This document shows, one piece after another, positions 1 to 7,873 of a stretch of DNA of 14,074 bases (positions are counted from its first letter, which is position 1; each line of letters starts with the position of its first letter). Made by a program: the position numbers and the translations under genes. This DNA comes from Bacteroidota bacterium (GTDB lineage: Bacteria; Spirochaetota; Spirochaetia; JABMQR01), in contig JABMQR010000253.1 in assembly GCA_013202335.1 (NCBI GenBank), positions 1 through 14,074 of the forward strand. Reading direction: 5' to 3'. Below the pieces are notes generated by a model. It searched no databases, was not told the DNA's origin, and worked only from the letters and a program-made list of their open reading frames with translations.

Positions 1-673
1 CTAGTTTGTTTAAGAATGTTGGAGAGACATGCACAAACCCCGCCAACTCTTCGATAGTAATCGGGCTATTGAAATTTTCCCGAATATAACAAATTGCCTG
101 CTCCACACGGTTTGTTGGGGTATCTGAACCTTTCTCCAGGAACTGCTGAATATATGAGAACAACAGTTTTACTAAATAATTGACCATATCGACATTTCTC
201 TTTTTCTCCAGCTTGTGCTGAATATGGAGCTCAGTAAAGATCCACTTAAGTCGATTCTGATGATCCTTTATACTCAGGATCGTTTCAATATTTGATCTAT
301 TGGAGAACTTCACTCCTATGCAGATGATATCCTGGTGTTTGTAAAGTGTGAGCATTTCTTGATGTATTATCCTTTCAGGATAAATAATTATGTCAAAGGG
401 AGAAACCAAATACTCAGTTTTTTCACCTCTGATATTAGCCTGTCCATCAATGAAATAGATCAGCTCAAGAAAATCATGAGAATGTTTTGAAAAGTTCCAC
501 ATATTGCACCGGGAAGCCCCGTCTGTATAAGACTCTTTTGAGAACTGTTCATTCTTTTTAGGAGATGAAATATCTAACTCTGTGAAATGTTCACAATACA
601 CCAGTCTGGCTGAATTGAGATTTAACCGATCAATAGCAAGTCCGGCTTTAATTAATCTATCAGAAGTACCCAT
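1..673 (-). CDS. AraC-family transcriptional regulator (3' end outside window)
   Basis: This gene runs off the left edge, and I read it by translating the reverse strand from the ATG at 673-671. About 224 residues are visible. An N-terminal cupin-like sensor half contains FSKHSHDFLELIYFIDG followed by a stretch ending SPFDIIIYPERIIHQE, the usual His-rich barrel entry and 'P..D...yP...H' signature of AraC sensor domains. A C-terminal part begins with NRVEQAICYIRENFNSPITI and continues EELAGFVHVSPTFLNKL, the first helix-turn-helix of an AraC/XylS DNA-binding domain; the second helix-turn-helix is cut off. An in-frame stop at 700-698 and no other ATG between fix the start at 673, although no good Shine-Dalgarno is visible. 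It is divergent from the SDR/propeller operon and is the obvious candidate to control it. Its ligand is unknown. Family assignment is firm; target is inference. Confidence 0.88.
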   Translation of the reverse strand, partial: MGTSDRLIKAGLAIDRLNLNSARLVYCEHFTELDISSPKKNEQFSKESYTDGASRCNMWNFSKHSHDFLELIYFIDGQANIRGEKTEYLVSPFDIIIYPERIIHQEMLTLYKHQDIICIGVKFSNRSNIETILSIKDHQNRLKWIFTELHIQHKLEKKRNVDMVNYLVKLLFSYIQQFLEKGSDTPTNRVEQAICYIRENFNSPITIEELAGFVHVSPTFLNKL

Positions 674-718
674 ATAAATATATATACCATGACATACTTA
701 CAAACGCAACTAATATTT

Positions 719-746
719 TTGTCCACCATCAGGAAAGTATTATAAG
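719..746 (+). promoter_or_regulatory. Candidate divergent promoter for the SDR-propeller operon
   Basis: In the 166-bp gap between the divergent AraC gene and the SDR gene, a TTGTCC hexamer (719-724) is followed after 16 bp by TATAAG (741-746), a fair sigma70-like pair. On the opposite strand a perfect TATAAT reads from 744 to 739, overlapping the plus-strand -10, without a convincing -35. Overlapping back-to-back -10 boxes are common between a regulator and its target operon. This is by-eye matching only. Confidence 0.35.
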
Positions 747-839
747 TGTGCAGATTTTAGTCAGCATGCTTAAATAAAGTAGTAATCATTTGAGGATCTT
801 TCAAAATTCATTTTCTATTGATATTTAATAGGAGCAAAC

Positions 840-1532
840 ATGAGGAAAGTATTAATTACCGGAGCCAATAGAGGTTATGGTCTTGCATTAATGGATGAAT
901 GTGTAAAGGCGGGAGACAGGGTTTTTGCGACCTGTCGCAAAGGAAAGAAGAAAGATATTGAGAAATATGTTTCCAGTCAATGTACTGTAATAGAAACCGG
1001 ATTAATTGAAGAGGCCGAAATGCTCTCTCTTGTTAATACAATTTCCCAATATACTGATTCATTGGATCTCCTGATCAATAATGCGGGAAAACTCGGTGGT
1101 GATTCTTTTGAAACTTTTAATCCACTTGAGCTAATAGAACACTATAAAACCAACGCTCTATCACCGCTGCTGTTGAGCCGCGCATGCACTCCATTACTTG
1201 AGAAAGGTGAAAATCCCTGTATTGTCATGTCCTCTTCTTCCTGGGGATCAATCGGTTATAAATGGGATCCCACAAATAACGCTCCTGATTCAGTTTTCGG
1301 ATATTGCGGAAGTAAAGCTGCTTTGAATATGTACAGCCGAACTCTGGCTGCTGCTTTAAAACCGAAAGGAATAAGAGTTATAATTCATCACCCAGGAGGA
1401 AAAGGGGACCCGGGCGGCGGTCCGGAGAGCCGGTCAGAATCAGCATTGGCGACTTTGCGTCTGGTCGACAGACACAATATTGATGATACAGGAAAATTTT
1501 ATCACTGGCGTGGCTACGAACTCCCCTGGTAA
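840..1532 (+). CDS. Short-chain dehydrogenase/reductase, C-factor/sniffer-like
   Basis: A 230-residue classical SDR expected to be a cytosolic NAD(P)-dependent oxidoreductase acting on a carbonyl or hydroxyl. The Rossmann cofactor motif TGANRGYG is at residues 7-14, NNAG at 80-83, the structural Asn in KTNALS near 106, the serine run SSSSWGS at 131-137, and the catalytic Tyr155-x3-Lys159 pair (YCGSK). The C-terminal end (GKFYHWRGYELPW) matches the C-factor/sniffer branch of SDRs, and the length is normal. GGAG at 831-834 sits five bases before the ATG. The propeller gene starts 18 bp after the stop, so the two are probably cotranscribed. One oddity: the loop after the catalytic helix, normally HPGWVxTDMGGP in this branch, reads HHPGGKGDPGGGP (183-195), which may alter cofactor or substrate contacts. 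Substrate is unknown; the context suggests a sugar or a sugar-derived carbonyl. Confidence 0.9.
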   Translation: MRKVLITGANRGYGLALMDECVKAGDRVFATCRKGKKKDIEKYVSSQCTVIETGLIEEAEMLSLVNTISQYTDSLDLLINNAGKLGGDSFETFNPLELIEHYKTNALSPLLLSRACTPLLEKGENPCIVMSSSSWGSIGYKWDPTNNAPDSVFGYCGSKAALNMYSRTLAAALKPKGIRVIIHHPGGKGDPGGGPESRSESALATLRLVDRHNIDDTGKFYHWRGYELPW

Positions 1533-1550
1533 TGATGATAAGGAGATACT

Positions 1551-4184
1551 ATGGATTACTCAGAAATAAAAATTAAAGATAAAAAACTGGACTACTGGTT
1601 CAGGATTATGGCTAAAAATCCCTGTCGTGAAGAGGAGTTTATAGAGCGGAAAGAATTTTTACAGAGAGTTCTTGAGACTTGCCAAAGATTGGGCTTCGAT
1701 ACTTCAAATATGTCGACAGTGTATGACAGGATTCAAGAGGGAAATGCCAATCACGATCTCCGGAAGATGATTGAAGCAGTTGATATGGGATTTCCCATAC
1801 TGGAAAAAATACTCACTGATGCCGAAAATTATCCTCTTTTTGAAAACCATGAAGGTATTCAGGAAGCAAAGGATATTGATCACAATCCATTACTGAGAAA
1901 TTGGGCCTGTTATGGAGGAGATCTTACTCACAAAGCATCTTCTCCTGACCCTGGACCTCTAAAAGGAAAGATTAGATGGAAACAACCTTTAGGATATGCC
2001 TGGTACAGTAAACCGCTTATACTTGGGAAAAAAGTAATCTGTGCCTCTCCGGGAATTAATACCTGTGGTTTTATTTTTGATATTGAAAACGGTACTATTA
2101 TACACAGGATAGAGAGAATCTTTAAACGGGAAGGCTGGGACGATTATAAGAATAATATTACAGGAGCTTCCTATGTCTACCAGGCAGCATCCAGCACACC
2201 TCTTTTAATAGACGGAGAGGTTGCATTTAATCAGTTGGGAGCACAAGGGTTTCAATCCGGTGAAAAAGATATCTTTTTCGTCAATCCCGATACTGGTTTA
2301 ATCAACAGATCTATAGCTGCCGGAGAATTAGATTATCGTGTCGGTCATGCCTCATTTACCGGAAATAGTCAATTTATTTTATATCCCGATTCAACTCAGC
2401 GGCTTATAGAAGAACCTCCCCGAATAACGGGACACAATAGGATTACCTGCCTTGATGCAAAGACCGGCAGTAAGTTATGGAATTTCTATATTGGACCTGT
2501 CGATGCTGAGCCGGTACTTTTTGATAACAGCGTTTATATTGGAAATAGTGCCGGCGTGTTTTTTTCTCTGAACTGTGTTTACAGCCTTAATTCCGAAAAT
2601 GAGATGAACTTTATCTCTGATGATAATACGGTTAATTATCAGATTAATCTGGACGGCCCAATTAGATCTTCTGTTAAAGTTGCCGGTAATTCTCTATTTG
2701 TTGCAACAGGTGCCGGAAGTCTCTATCATGTAGATCGGGAAACAGGAGATGTAATCTGGAAGAGTGCTATATGCAAACCGACTGCAGGAGCATATAAACA
2801 GTTTTCAACTCCGGAAGCGGGGAAGGGAATTATTGCAATTTCATCAGCTGACTGCTGCTGTTATATCATTTCCATGGATGATGGAAACGTTCTGAACCGT
2901 CTTGAACTACCTGATTGGGGAAGATCAACACCCGTAATTCTGGAGGATAGAGTAATTGCCGCATCTCTGGATGGATCTATTTCCGCATACTCTCTGGCAG
3001 ACAGCAGGCTCCTTTGGAGGAAAAAGCCTTCAGATTCCATGATCTTAGCTGATCCGGTCATTGATGAAAAGGAATCAACCCTACTCGTTTCTTATGCTAA
3101 TTTAGCCCTGTTTGCATTAAATCCTGAAAACGGAGAGATTCTTTGGGAACAGTTATTAATGGATTATGCAACCATACAAGGGAAAAAAATACTCACCGAT
3201 TCAACGGCTTCAGGCGGCTTTTTTCAATCCAAACCAACCGCTGCTGATGAAAGAGTTCTGGCAGGAAGCCCCTCTCGTTTTTTAACTTCATATCATTATG
3301 AATCGGGAAAGATCCAGTGGCGGTTTGAAGTAGGAGCAGCCATTTCATGCGCCCCGGCAATCAGCGATGGAAAGGTTGTGTTCGGTCAGCAGGGGGGAGA
3401 GGATTATTTTTATTGCGTTGATTTAATTACCGGAAAGCTTCTCTGGAAACAATCCCTGGGTTGGGTCTGGTCATCGGCTGCCATTCACAAGGGGAGAGTC
3501 TTTATTCCGGGGTGTGATGGTTACGTAAGTTGCCTCGATTTGTATTCGGGAGCAATCCTCTGGCGTTTCAGAACAGGCAGAGCCAGTCATCCTGAACCTC
3601 CGGTTGAAGATGGAATTGTTATCTTCGGATCCTGGGATCGTTATATTTATGCTCTTGATGTTGAGACAGGAGAGCAGATTTGGAGTTTTCATACAGGAGG
3701 AGCGCCGGATTCCGGATCTCCACTCATTGCAAATGGGCAGGTATTCCTCCCGGCTATCAGTGAGAATTATTATATACTTGATTTATATACAGGGAAAGTT
3801 CTGAGAAAATTCCACTTGAAAAATGGAAGTTACAATGCCTCTTCAAGTTACTGGGAGAATAATCTGTATCTCTCTGAAAGCTATAGGCATGGAGCCATTC
3901 CGGTAGCCTCGAGAATAGTATGTATGAATAATCTCACAGGAGAAACCCGCTGGAAACATTTTGGCGGCGGCGGACTGACTGCTCCGGTTACCACCAGAGA
4001 CTATCTCTATACAGCATCCACTTCAGATCCCTTTTTCTACTGCATTCATTTGAGAGGAGAAAAAGAGGGAGAAGAGCTGTGGAAAGTCGCTATGGAAAAC
4101 AGAGTAGACGAATCTGTTCCGGCTATTTATGGAGAGAAAGCTTATATTGTATCTGCTGATGGAAATCTATATTGTTTTGAATAA
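1551..4184 (+). CDS. Large cytosolic PQQ-type beta-propeller repeat protein
   Basis: An 877-residue protein. Residues 1-110 are mostly helical and charged with no signal peptide or membrane segment. The rest is built from PQQ/quinoprotein-like propeller blades of about 40 residues with the consensus 'D..TG...W'. Blade-end tryptophans or their substitutes are visible at about 143, 310, 403, 489, 532, 590, 632, 671, 711, 751 (Leu), 801 and 844; spacing is especially regular from 590 to 751. The number of blades exceeds a single eight-bladed ring, suggesting two tandem propellers. A CCC triplet lies at 435-437. Such repeats usually serve as scaffold or ligand-binding surfaces, and only some bind PQQ; without a signal peptide a periplasmic quinoprotein dehydrogenase is unlikely. 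AAGGAG at 1540-1545 precedes the ATG by five bases. It follows the SDR in an apparent operon. Function is unknown; a cytosolic glycan-related scaffold or lyase-like role is speculative. Confidence 0.85.
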   Translation: MDYSEIKIKDKKLDYWFRIMAKNPCREEEFIERKEFLQRVLETCQRLGFDTSNMSTVYDRIQEGNANHDLRKMIEAVDMGFPILEKILTDAENYPLFENHEGIQEAKDIDHNPLLRNWACYGGDLTHKASSPDPGPLKGKIRWKQPLGYAWYSKPLILGKKVICASPGINTCGFIFDIENGTIIHRIERIFKREGWDDYKNNITGASYVYQAASSTPLLIDGEVAFNQLGAQGFQSGEKDIFFVNPDTGLINRSIAAGELDYRVGHASFTGNSQFILYPDSTQRLIEEPPRITGHNRITCLDAKTGSKLWNFYIGPVDAEPVLFDNSVYIGNSAGVFFSLNCVYSLNSENEMNFISDDNTVNYQINLDGPIRSSVKVAGNSLFVATGAGSLYHVDRETGDVIWKSAICKPTAGAYKQFSTPEAGKGIIAISSADCCCYIISMDDGNVLNRLELPDWGRSTPVILEDRVIAASLDGSISAYSLADSRLLWRKKPSDSMILADPVIDEKESTLLVSYANLALFALNPENGEILWEQLLMDYATIQGKKILTDSTASGGFFQSKPTAADERVLAGSPSRFLTSYHYESGKIQWRFEVGAAISCAPAISDGKVVFGQQGGEDYFYCVDLITGKLLWKQSLGWVWSSAAIHKGRVFIPGCDGYVSCLDLYSGAILWRFRTGRASHPEPPVEDGIVIFGSWDRYIYALDVETGEQIWSFHTGGAPDSGSPLIANGQVFLPAISENYYILDLYTGKVLRKFHLKNGSYNASSSYWENNLYLSESYRHGAIPVASRIVCMNNLTGETRWKHFGGGGLTAPVTTRDYLYTASTSDPFFYCIHLRGEKEGEELWKVAMENRVDESVPAIYGEKAYIVSADGNLYCFE

Positions 4185-4203
4185 AAAAATTAAGTATTTT
4201 ATA

Positions 4204-4284
4204 CTAGGAGTCTGTCGGACTTATCAGCATTCAGATTAAAATCTGATTTTTCACTTCGAAATCCTAAGTCCGACAAACTCCTAG
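4204..4284. repeat. 81-bp palindromic element with 20-bp terminal inverted repeats
   Basis: The left arm 4204-4223 (CTAGGAGTCTGTCGGACTTA) and the right arm 4265-4284 are inverted copies with a single mismatch (19 of 20). Between them lies a smaller perfect inverted repeat, TCAGATT-AA-AATCTGA, at 4231-4246. The element fills nearly the whole 112-bp gap between the propeller gene and the AraC gene and ends directly at the AGGAAG ribosome site of the AraC gene. It resembles a miniature palindromic (MITE- or REP-like) repeat. As RNA it would fold into a long hairpin that could limit readthrough or mask the AraC ribosome site. No U-run follows, so it is not a textbook terminator. Confidence 0.75.
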
Positions 4285-4296
4285 AGGAAGTGATAT

Positions 4297-5049
4297 ATGG
4301 ATGCCTCACCCAACAATGAAAGTGTCATCTTTTTCAACGGCGGACAGCTTACCTGCAAACCGTCATGGGTCAGAAATCTTCATAGCCATAGTTTTTTTCA
4401 ACTCATAATTATATACAAAGGCGAAATGATGGTAAGTATACAAGGAGAGGAATTTAAAGCTAAACCCGGTGATATAGTTTTCTATCCATGTAACTTGCCC
4501 CATCAGGAGTCTAATAATAAGGATACGGACCTGGAAATCATCTACCTCGATTGGAAAGGTCCTGCTATCTCCTTCCCCACTCTTCTTTACGACAGAAAAG
4601 GGCGGGTGAGAATCATGGCAGAGTGGTTATTATCTGATTTTAAAAACTCTCTCCATCCTAATCAGGACAGGGCAGAAAATAATCTTATGCAAACTCTCCT
4701 TTACGAACTGGAGCGGAATATATCAGAAGAAGAGGATGTATTCGTTCAGGAAGTAAAGAGTCTCATCCACGAAAGCTTGAGCCGTAAAATATCTCTTGAA
4801 TCATTAGCTGCTGTTTTTGACATGAATAAATACACATTTCTGAGAAAATATAAACACCTGACTGGAATAACTCCTCTGGAAGCAGTTAAAAGGATACGCA
4901 TCGAACGAGCCAGAGACATGATAATCTCATCAGATCTCTCTTTAAGGGAGATAGCTGTTATTTGCGGAATGAGCAATGAATACAATCTATCCAGGGTTTT
5001 TCAAAAAACCTTGAAAACCCCTCCCGGATATTTCAGGAGAAATCACTGA
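4297..5049 (+). CDS. AraC-family transcriptional regulator with cupin sensor
   Basis: A complete 250-residue AraC/XylS-type regulator. The N-terminal half is a cupin sensor: HSHSFFQLIIIYKGEM (residues 29-44), then KPGDIVFYPCNLPHQE (56-71), the conserved metal- or ligand-pocket strand. The C-terminal hundred residues (about 148-250) hold the two helix-turn-helix units; the first spans SLESLAAVFDMNKYTFLRKY (166-185), and the second lies in LREIAVICGMSNEYNLSRVF (216-235) followed by the typical TPPGYFR ending. AGGAAG at 4285-4290, six bases before the ATG, fixes the start. The gene lies downstream of the palindromic element and is convergent with the glycyl radical enzyme operon. It is a paralogue in architecture, not a close copy, of the regulator at the left edge. 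It most likely senses a small sugar-like molecule and controls a neighbouring operon; which one is not visible. Confidence 0.93.
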   Translation: MDASPNNESVIFFNGGQLTCKPSWVRNLHSHSFFQLIIIYKGEMMVSIQGEEFKAKPGDIVFYPCNLPHQESNNKDTDLEIIYLDWKGPAISFPTLLYDRKGRVRIMAEWLLSDFKNSLHPNQDRAENNLMQTLLYELERNISEEEDVFVQEVKSLIHESLSRKISLESLAAVFDMNKYTFLRKYKHLTGITPLEAVKRIRIERARDMIISSDLSLREIAVICGMSNEYNLSRVFQKTLKTPPGYFRRNH

Positions 5050-5056
5050 TTTATTG

Positions 5057-5082
5057 TTGGTAAAATAGGCGGCCCTGATAGC
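5057..5082. repeat. Diverged duplicate of the 3' end of the ROK-like gene
   Basis: Read on the minus strand, 5082-5057 aligns without gaps to 5134-5109, the last coding bases of the neighbouring gene, with 21 of 26 identical and all five differences transitions. Translated in its own frame the outer copy gives AIRAAYFTNNK against the true C-terminus AIGAVYFANK. It lies beyond the stop codon and out of frame with the gene, 52 bp away. It is probably a relic of a duplicated gene end. Confidence 0.6.
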
Positions 5083-5091
5083 GGCTATCAG
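5075..5091. terminator. Short perfect dyad between convergent genes
   Basis: CTGATAGC-G-GCTATCAG is an 8-bp perfect inverted repeat with a single central base, in the 52-bp gap between the convergent AraC and ROK-like genes. On the minus strand it is followed by a short TATTTT stretch. It could act as a weak bidirectional terminator, but the tight loop and poor U-tract make this uncertain. Confidence 0.35.
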
Positions 5092-5101
5092 ATAATGTGC
5101 C

Positions 5102-6919
5102 TCATTTATTAGCAAAATAGACAGCCCCGATAGCTTGGGCAAATTGAGCCACCGTAAAATCCGGATCTGCTTCCAACTCTTTCATCAGCTTTGTATTGGC
5201 CAATCCTGAATCTGCAATTTCAAATATGATATCCTTTTTAATAGACCGGGCCCCTTCAACCATTAAATCAAAACATCTTTTTCTTTTTACCAGTCTTCCG
5301 AAGAGAACTCGTGAATTTACATCGGGATCTAATATTTTCTTTGTCTCCAGCCAGGTGATTGCCAGAAATTCACCCAGTTCTTTCCAGATTCTATCATTTA
5401 CCTCATCATTCTCCCTTTCCGGTAGAGCCATCATGTGCTCAAGGAAGGTTTTCCGCATATCTTCTGGCTCGGTGGGAACAGAAAGAACGGTCTTACCATC
5501 AACAATTGACTCTGCAACAAATCCCAACTCTATCAGTTCTGCAAAAAGATCGGGCCTCTCTTTAGGAAAATATTTCATAGCCAACCGGAAAATACCGCTT
5601 TGGCTTGTATACTTCTGAAGAGTTCCCGGAATTCCTGTATTAAAATTATTTATACTTCTTAAGTCGTCGGGATTGTGCTGCCTTTCCGGATAACTGCCCA
5701 GGTCAATGATAAAATTATATACTTCCAAAGGAATGTCAGGGATTGAACCCTTTTCATCAACCCAGCCCGTTCCCAGTTCTGTTCCCAGAGTATGAGCAAA
5801 AACTCCTTTTTCAATCAGTTGCGGTGAGTCGGATGCAGCAATTTCCACAGCTGCCGTGAATGATGCCATTGGCCCATCGTTTATAATATGCACTGACCCG
5901 TTTTTCTTAAGTAACCCGGCGATCCTGTCATTCAGGTCGGTTAACCCCTTAAAATCTGATTCGTAATCGATTGCAGGATTATTCCTTATACCTCTGGTCT
6001 TATAGACTTCTCCCCCAACAATTTTATTTTTAACCACAACATCGGGAAAACACATTCCCAGGGAATCAATCTCAGTAAGAGTTCCTGAAGAGAGATCTTC
6101 CACCCGGAAACAGAACTTACGCATAAGCTCCTCGCTTGCGGAGATGTGAAGGGCTTTCTCCTTCATTATGTTTAATCTATCCTTCTCTGCAGATGGAGAT
6201 AAAGTCTCAAGGGAGACCACGGCTCTCATGAGTCGGACTATAAGACAAATAGGGTCTACAAGCTGCTGTGACTCCGTGAAACTTGCCGGGAACCAATCAT
6301 ATTCTTTAAAACAGTTTATATGACCATCTTTTACCAAAACGATTTTAATATCCGTACCGCCTACATCAACGCCGCATAGTATCTTATTGTCCAAATTTTC
6401 TGTTACGGTTGAATATATACTGATATCCCGCTTAAAATTTACCGATGCAGTTTTGACTTCCGGAAGATCCGACAAAGGAGCGATAGTAAAACAGAAACCC
6501 TTCACCTTCTCTTCAGGAGCCAGTGTATCCAGCATTCTGTCTATGACATTTATTGCGCGTCCATATCCCTGACGATCTTTTCTCTTCAGAGGAATATTGA
6601 AAACATTTGTCAGATCCTCTGCAAAGCTTCGTAATTTGCTGCAGGTATCATCAATATATATATCCATTCTCCTGCCGCCCAAACTGGAGAGAATATTGTA
6701 CAGTTCAGCCCAGACATACTCTTTAATAAATTGATCAGTCTCTTCCGAAGCGCCGAATTCGGGTATTTTGATGGGAAAGTATTTTGTCCTATCCTCTTCA
6801 AGAAGTGATAAAAAACAATGGAGAGTCTGACTCTTTTCAAGAACCTGAAAAGCGTCATAAACTCTACTGATATAGACTGGTTGTCCTTTTTCTGCAGCTT
6901 CTAAAAATTGCATTATCAT
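5102..6919 (-). CDS. ROK/hexokinase-like ATPase domain protein with extra N-terminal domain
   Basis: A 605-residue protein I recognise only by its central fold. LCGVDVGGTDIKIVLV (181-196) is the phosphate-1 loop of the ROK/hexokinase/actin superfamily (DxGGTxxK). SLGMCFPD (287-294) resembles the ROK 'G...PG' segment, INDG (346-349) sits where the ROK catalytic Asp-containing loop is expected, and HTLGTELGTGW (376-386) is the phosphate-2/adenosine glycine motif. The ROK zinc-binding Cys cluster is absent. Residues 1-180 form a separate domain of unknown role, and the protein is about twice the length of an ordinary ROK kinase (near 300). An AGAGGT ribosome site at 6933-6928 supports the first ATG over the one two codons later. 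It lies 39 bp after the glycyl radical activase gene, last in that operon. It may phosphorylate a sugar-like substrate or product, or act as an ATP-dependent accessory protein; no choice can be made from sequence alone. BadF-type ATPase is an alternative. Confidence 0.75.
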   Translation of the reverse strand: MIMQFLEAAEKGQPVYISRVYDAFQVLEKSQTLHCFLSLLEEDRTKYFPIKIPEFGASEETDQFIKEYVWAELYNILSSLGGRRMDIYIDDTCSKLRSFAEDLTNVFNIPLKRKDRQGYGRAINVIDRMLDTLAPEEKVKGFCFTIAPLSDLPEVKTASVNFKRDISIYSTVTENLDNKILCGVDVGGTDIKIVLVKDGHINCFKEYDWFPASFTESQQLVDPICLIVRLMRAVVSLETLSPSAEKDRLNIMKEKALHISASEELMRKFCFRVEDLSSGTLTEIDSLGMCFPDVVVKNKIVGGEVYKTRGIRNNPAIDYESDFKGLTDLNDRIAGLLKKNGSVHIINDGPMASFTAAVEIAASDSPQLIEKGVFAHTLGTELGTGWVDEKGSIPDIPLEVYNFIIDLGSYPERQHNPDDLRSINNFNTGIPGTLQKYTSQSGIFRLAMKYFPKERPDLFAELIELGFVAESIVDGKTVLSVPTEPEDMRKTFLEHMMALPERENDEVNDRIWKELGEFLAITWLETKKILDPDVNSRVLFGRLVKRKRCFDLMVEGARSIKKDIIFEIADSGLANTKLMKELEADPDFTVAQFAQAIGAVYFANK

Positions 6920-6958
6920 GTATATGTACCTCTTTTGTTCAAGTAATATTTCGGGAAA

Positions 6959-7873
6959 TTACTCTCTCCCTGCGACAGATATCCCTTCTTCATAAAGTAT
7001 GTGACTGAACTCATTGAGTTTTTCATCATTAAAAGGTTTCATCTTCTGTAAAAAATCGGTATCGAGTCCCAAAAGCCGGTATTTATTGACTGCAAGGGGA
7101 TTATAATTAATCAATTCGATCGAAACATGCGGAGCTGTCTTGTGGACAAACCGGCCAATTTCCCTGAGATTCTCTTCAAAAGCTGTTAATTCGGGTATAA
7201 GAGGAATCCGTACCAATATATTCTCACCCTTTTCAGCAAGATACTGGAAGTTGGATAAGATCAATTGATTATCTCTCCCAATATATCTTTTATGATTTAC
7301 CGGATCCATGATTTTTACATCAACGATGAACAGATCAACAACGCCGATAAATTCCTGTAGAATAGCCGGATCAGCCTGCAGTGAAGTCTCTATGGCTGTA
7401 TGAACTCCTTTACTGCGGCATACCCGGAGAACCTCTGTACTGAACCTGTGCTGAAACAGAGGATCTCCCCCTGAAATGGTGATTCCGCCGCCCGATCGTT
7501 CGTAAAAGGCACGATCCTGTAACAAAATCCTGACAGTTTCATCAATGGTCAATTCATAACTATCGAATACGAGTGCTTCTGTTGGGCATTTTTCAACGCA
7601 AATGCCGCAATTTGTACACTTTGCTCTATCAATTATGATAAATGGAGATCCATCTGTTCCTTCTGACAGTGCTTCTGCCGGACAGGAATCTAAACATGAC
7701 CGGCATGTAATACATTTATTTTCAAAGTACCAGAGATTAATGGTATTTTTTATTCCTTCAGGATTATGACACCAAACACAGCTTAACGGACAACCTTTGA
7801 GAAACAGTGTGGTTCTGATACCCGGTCCATCATGAACGGCGAATTTTTTAATATCAAAAATCAGCCCCTTCAC
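6959..7873 (-). CDS. Glycyl radical enzyme activating enzyme (radical SAM, PFL-activase family)
   Basis: A 304-residue radical SAM activase that uses S-adenosylmethionine and a [4Fe-4S] cluster to place the glycyl radical on its partner. The cluster motif C28-x3-C32-x2-C35 lies in KGCPLSCVWCHNPEG. It is followed by a two-cluster ferredoxin insert with CxxCxxCxxxC at 54-64 and again at 86-96, which marks the larger activases of the glycerol dehydratase, choline lyase and arylacetate decarboxylase type rather than the short PFL activase. ISGGDPLFQ (133-141) is the SAM-binding GGE-like motif with Asp in place of the usual Glu. Translation starts at a GTG (7873-7871) that overlaps the TGA of the upstream enzyme in a GTGA junction, with GGGG seven bases before it, so the two proteins are translationally coupled. 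Partner assignment to the adjacent enzyme is near certain. Confidence 0.96.
   Translation of the reverse strand: MKGLIFDIKKFAVHDGPGIRTTLFLKGCPLSCVWCHNPEGIKNTINLWYFENKCITCRSCLDSCPAEALSEGTDGSPFIIIDRAKCTNCGICVEKCPTEALVFDSYELTIDETVRILLQDRAFYERSGGGITISGGDPLFQHRFSTEVLRVCRSKGVHTAIETSLQADPAILQEFIGVVDLFIVDVKIMDPVNHKRYIGRDNQLILSNFQYLAEKGENILVRIPLIPELTAFEENLREIGRFVHKTAPHVSIELINYNPLAVNKYRLLGLDTDFLQKMKPFNDEKLNEFSHILYEEGISVAGRE

Noticed and set aside
1551..4184. Secreted PQQ-dependent alcohol or glucose dehydrogenase
   Set aside because: No signal peptide, charged helical N-terminus, and no clear PQQ-binding vicinal disulfide context that I can identify; CCC at 435-437 is noted but is not enough.
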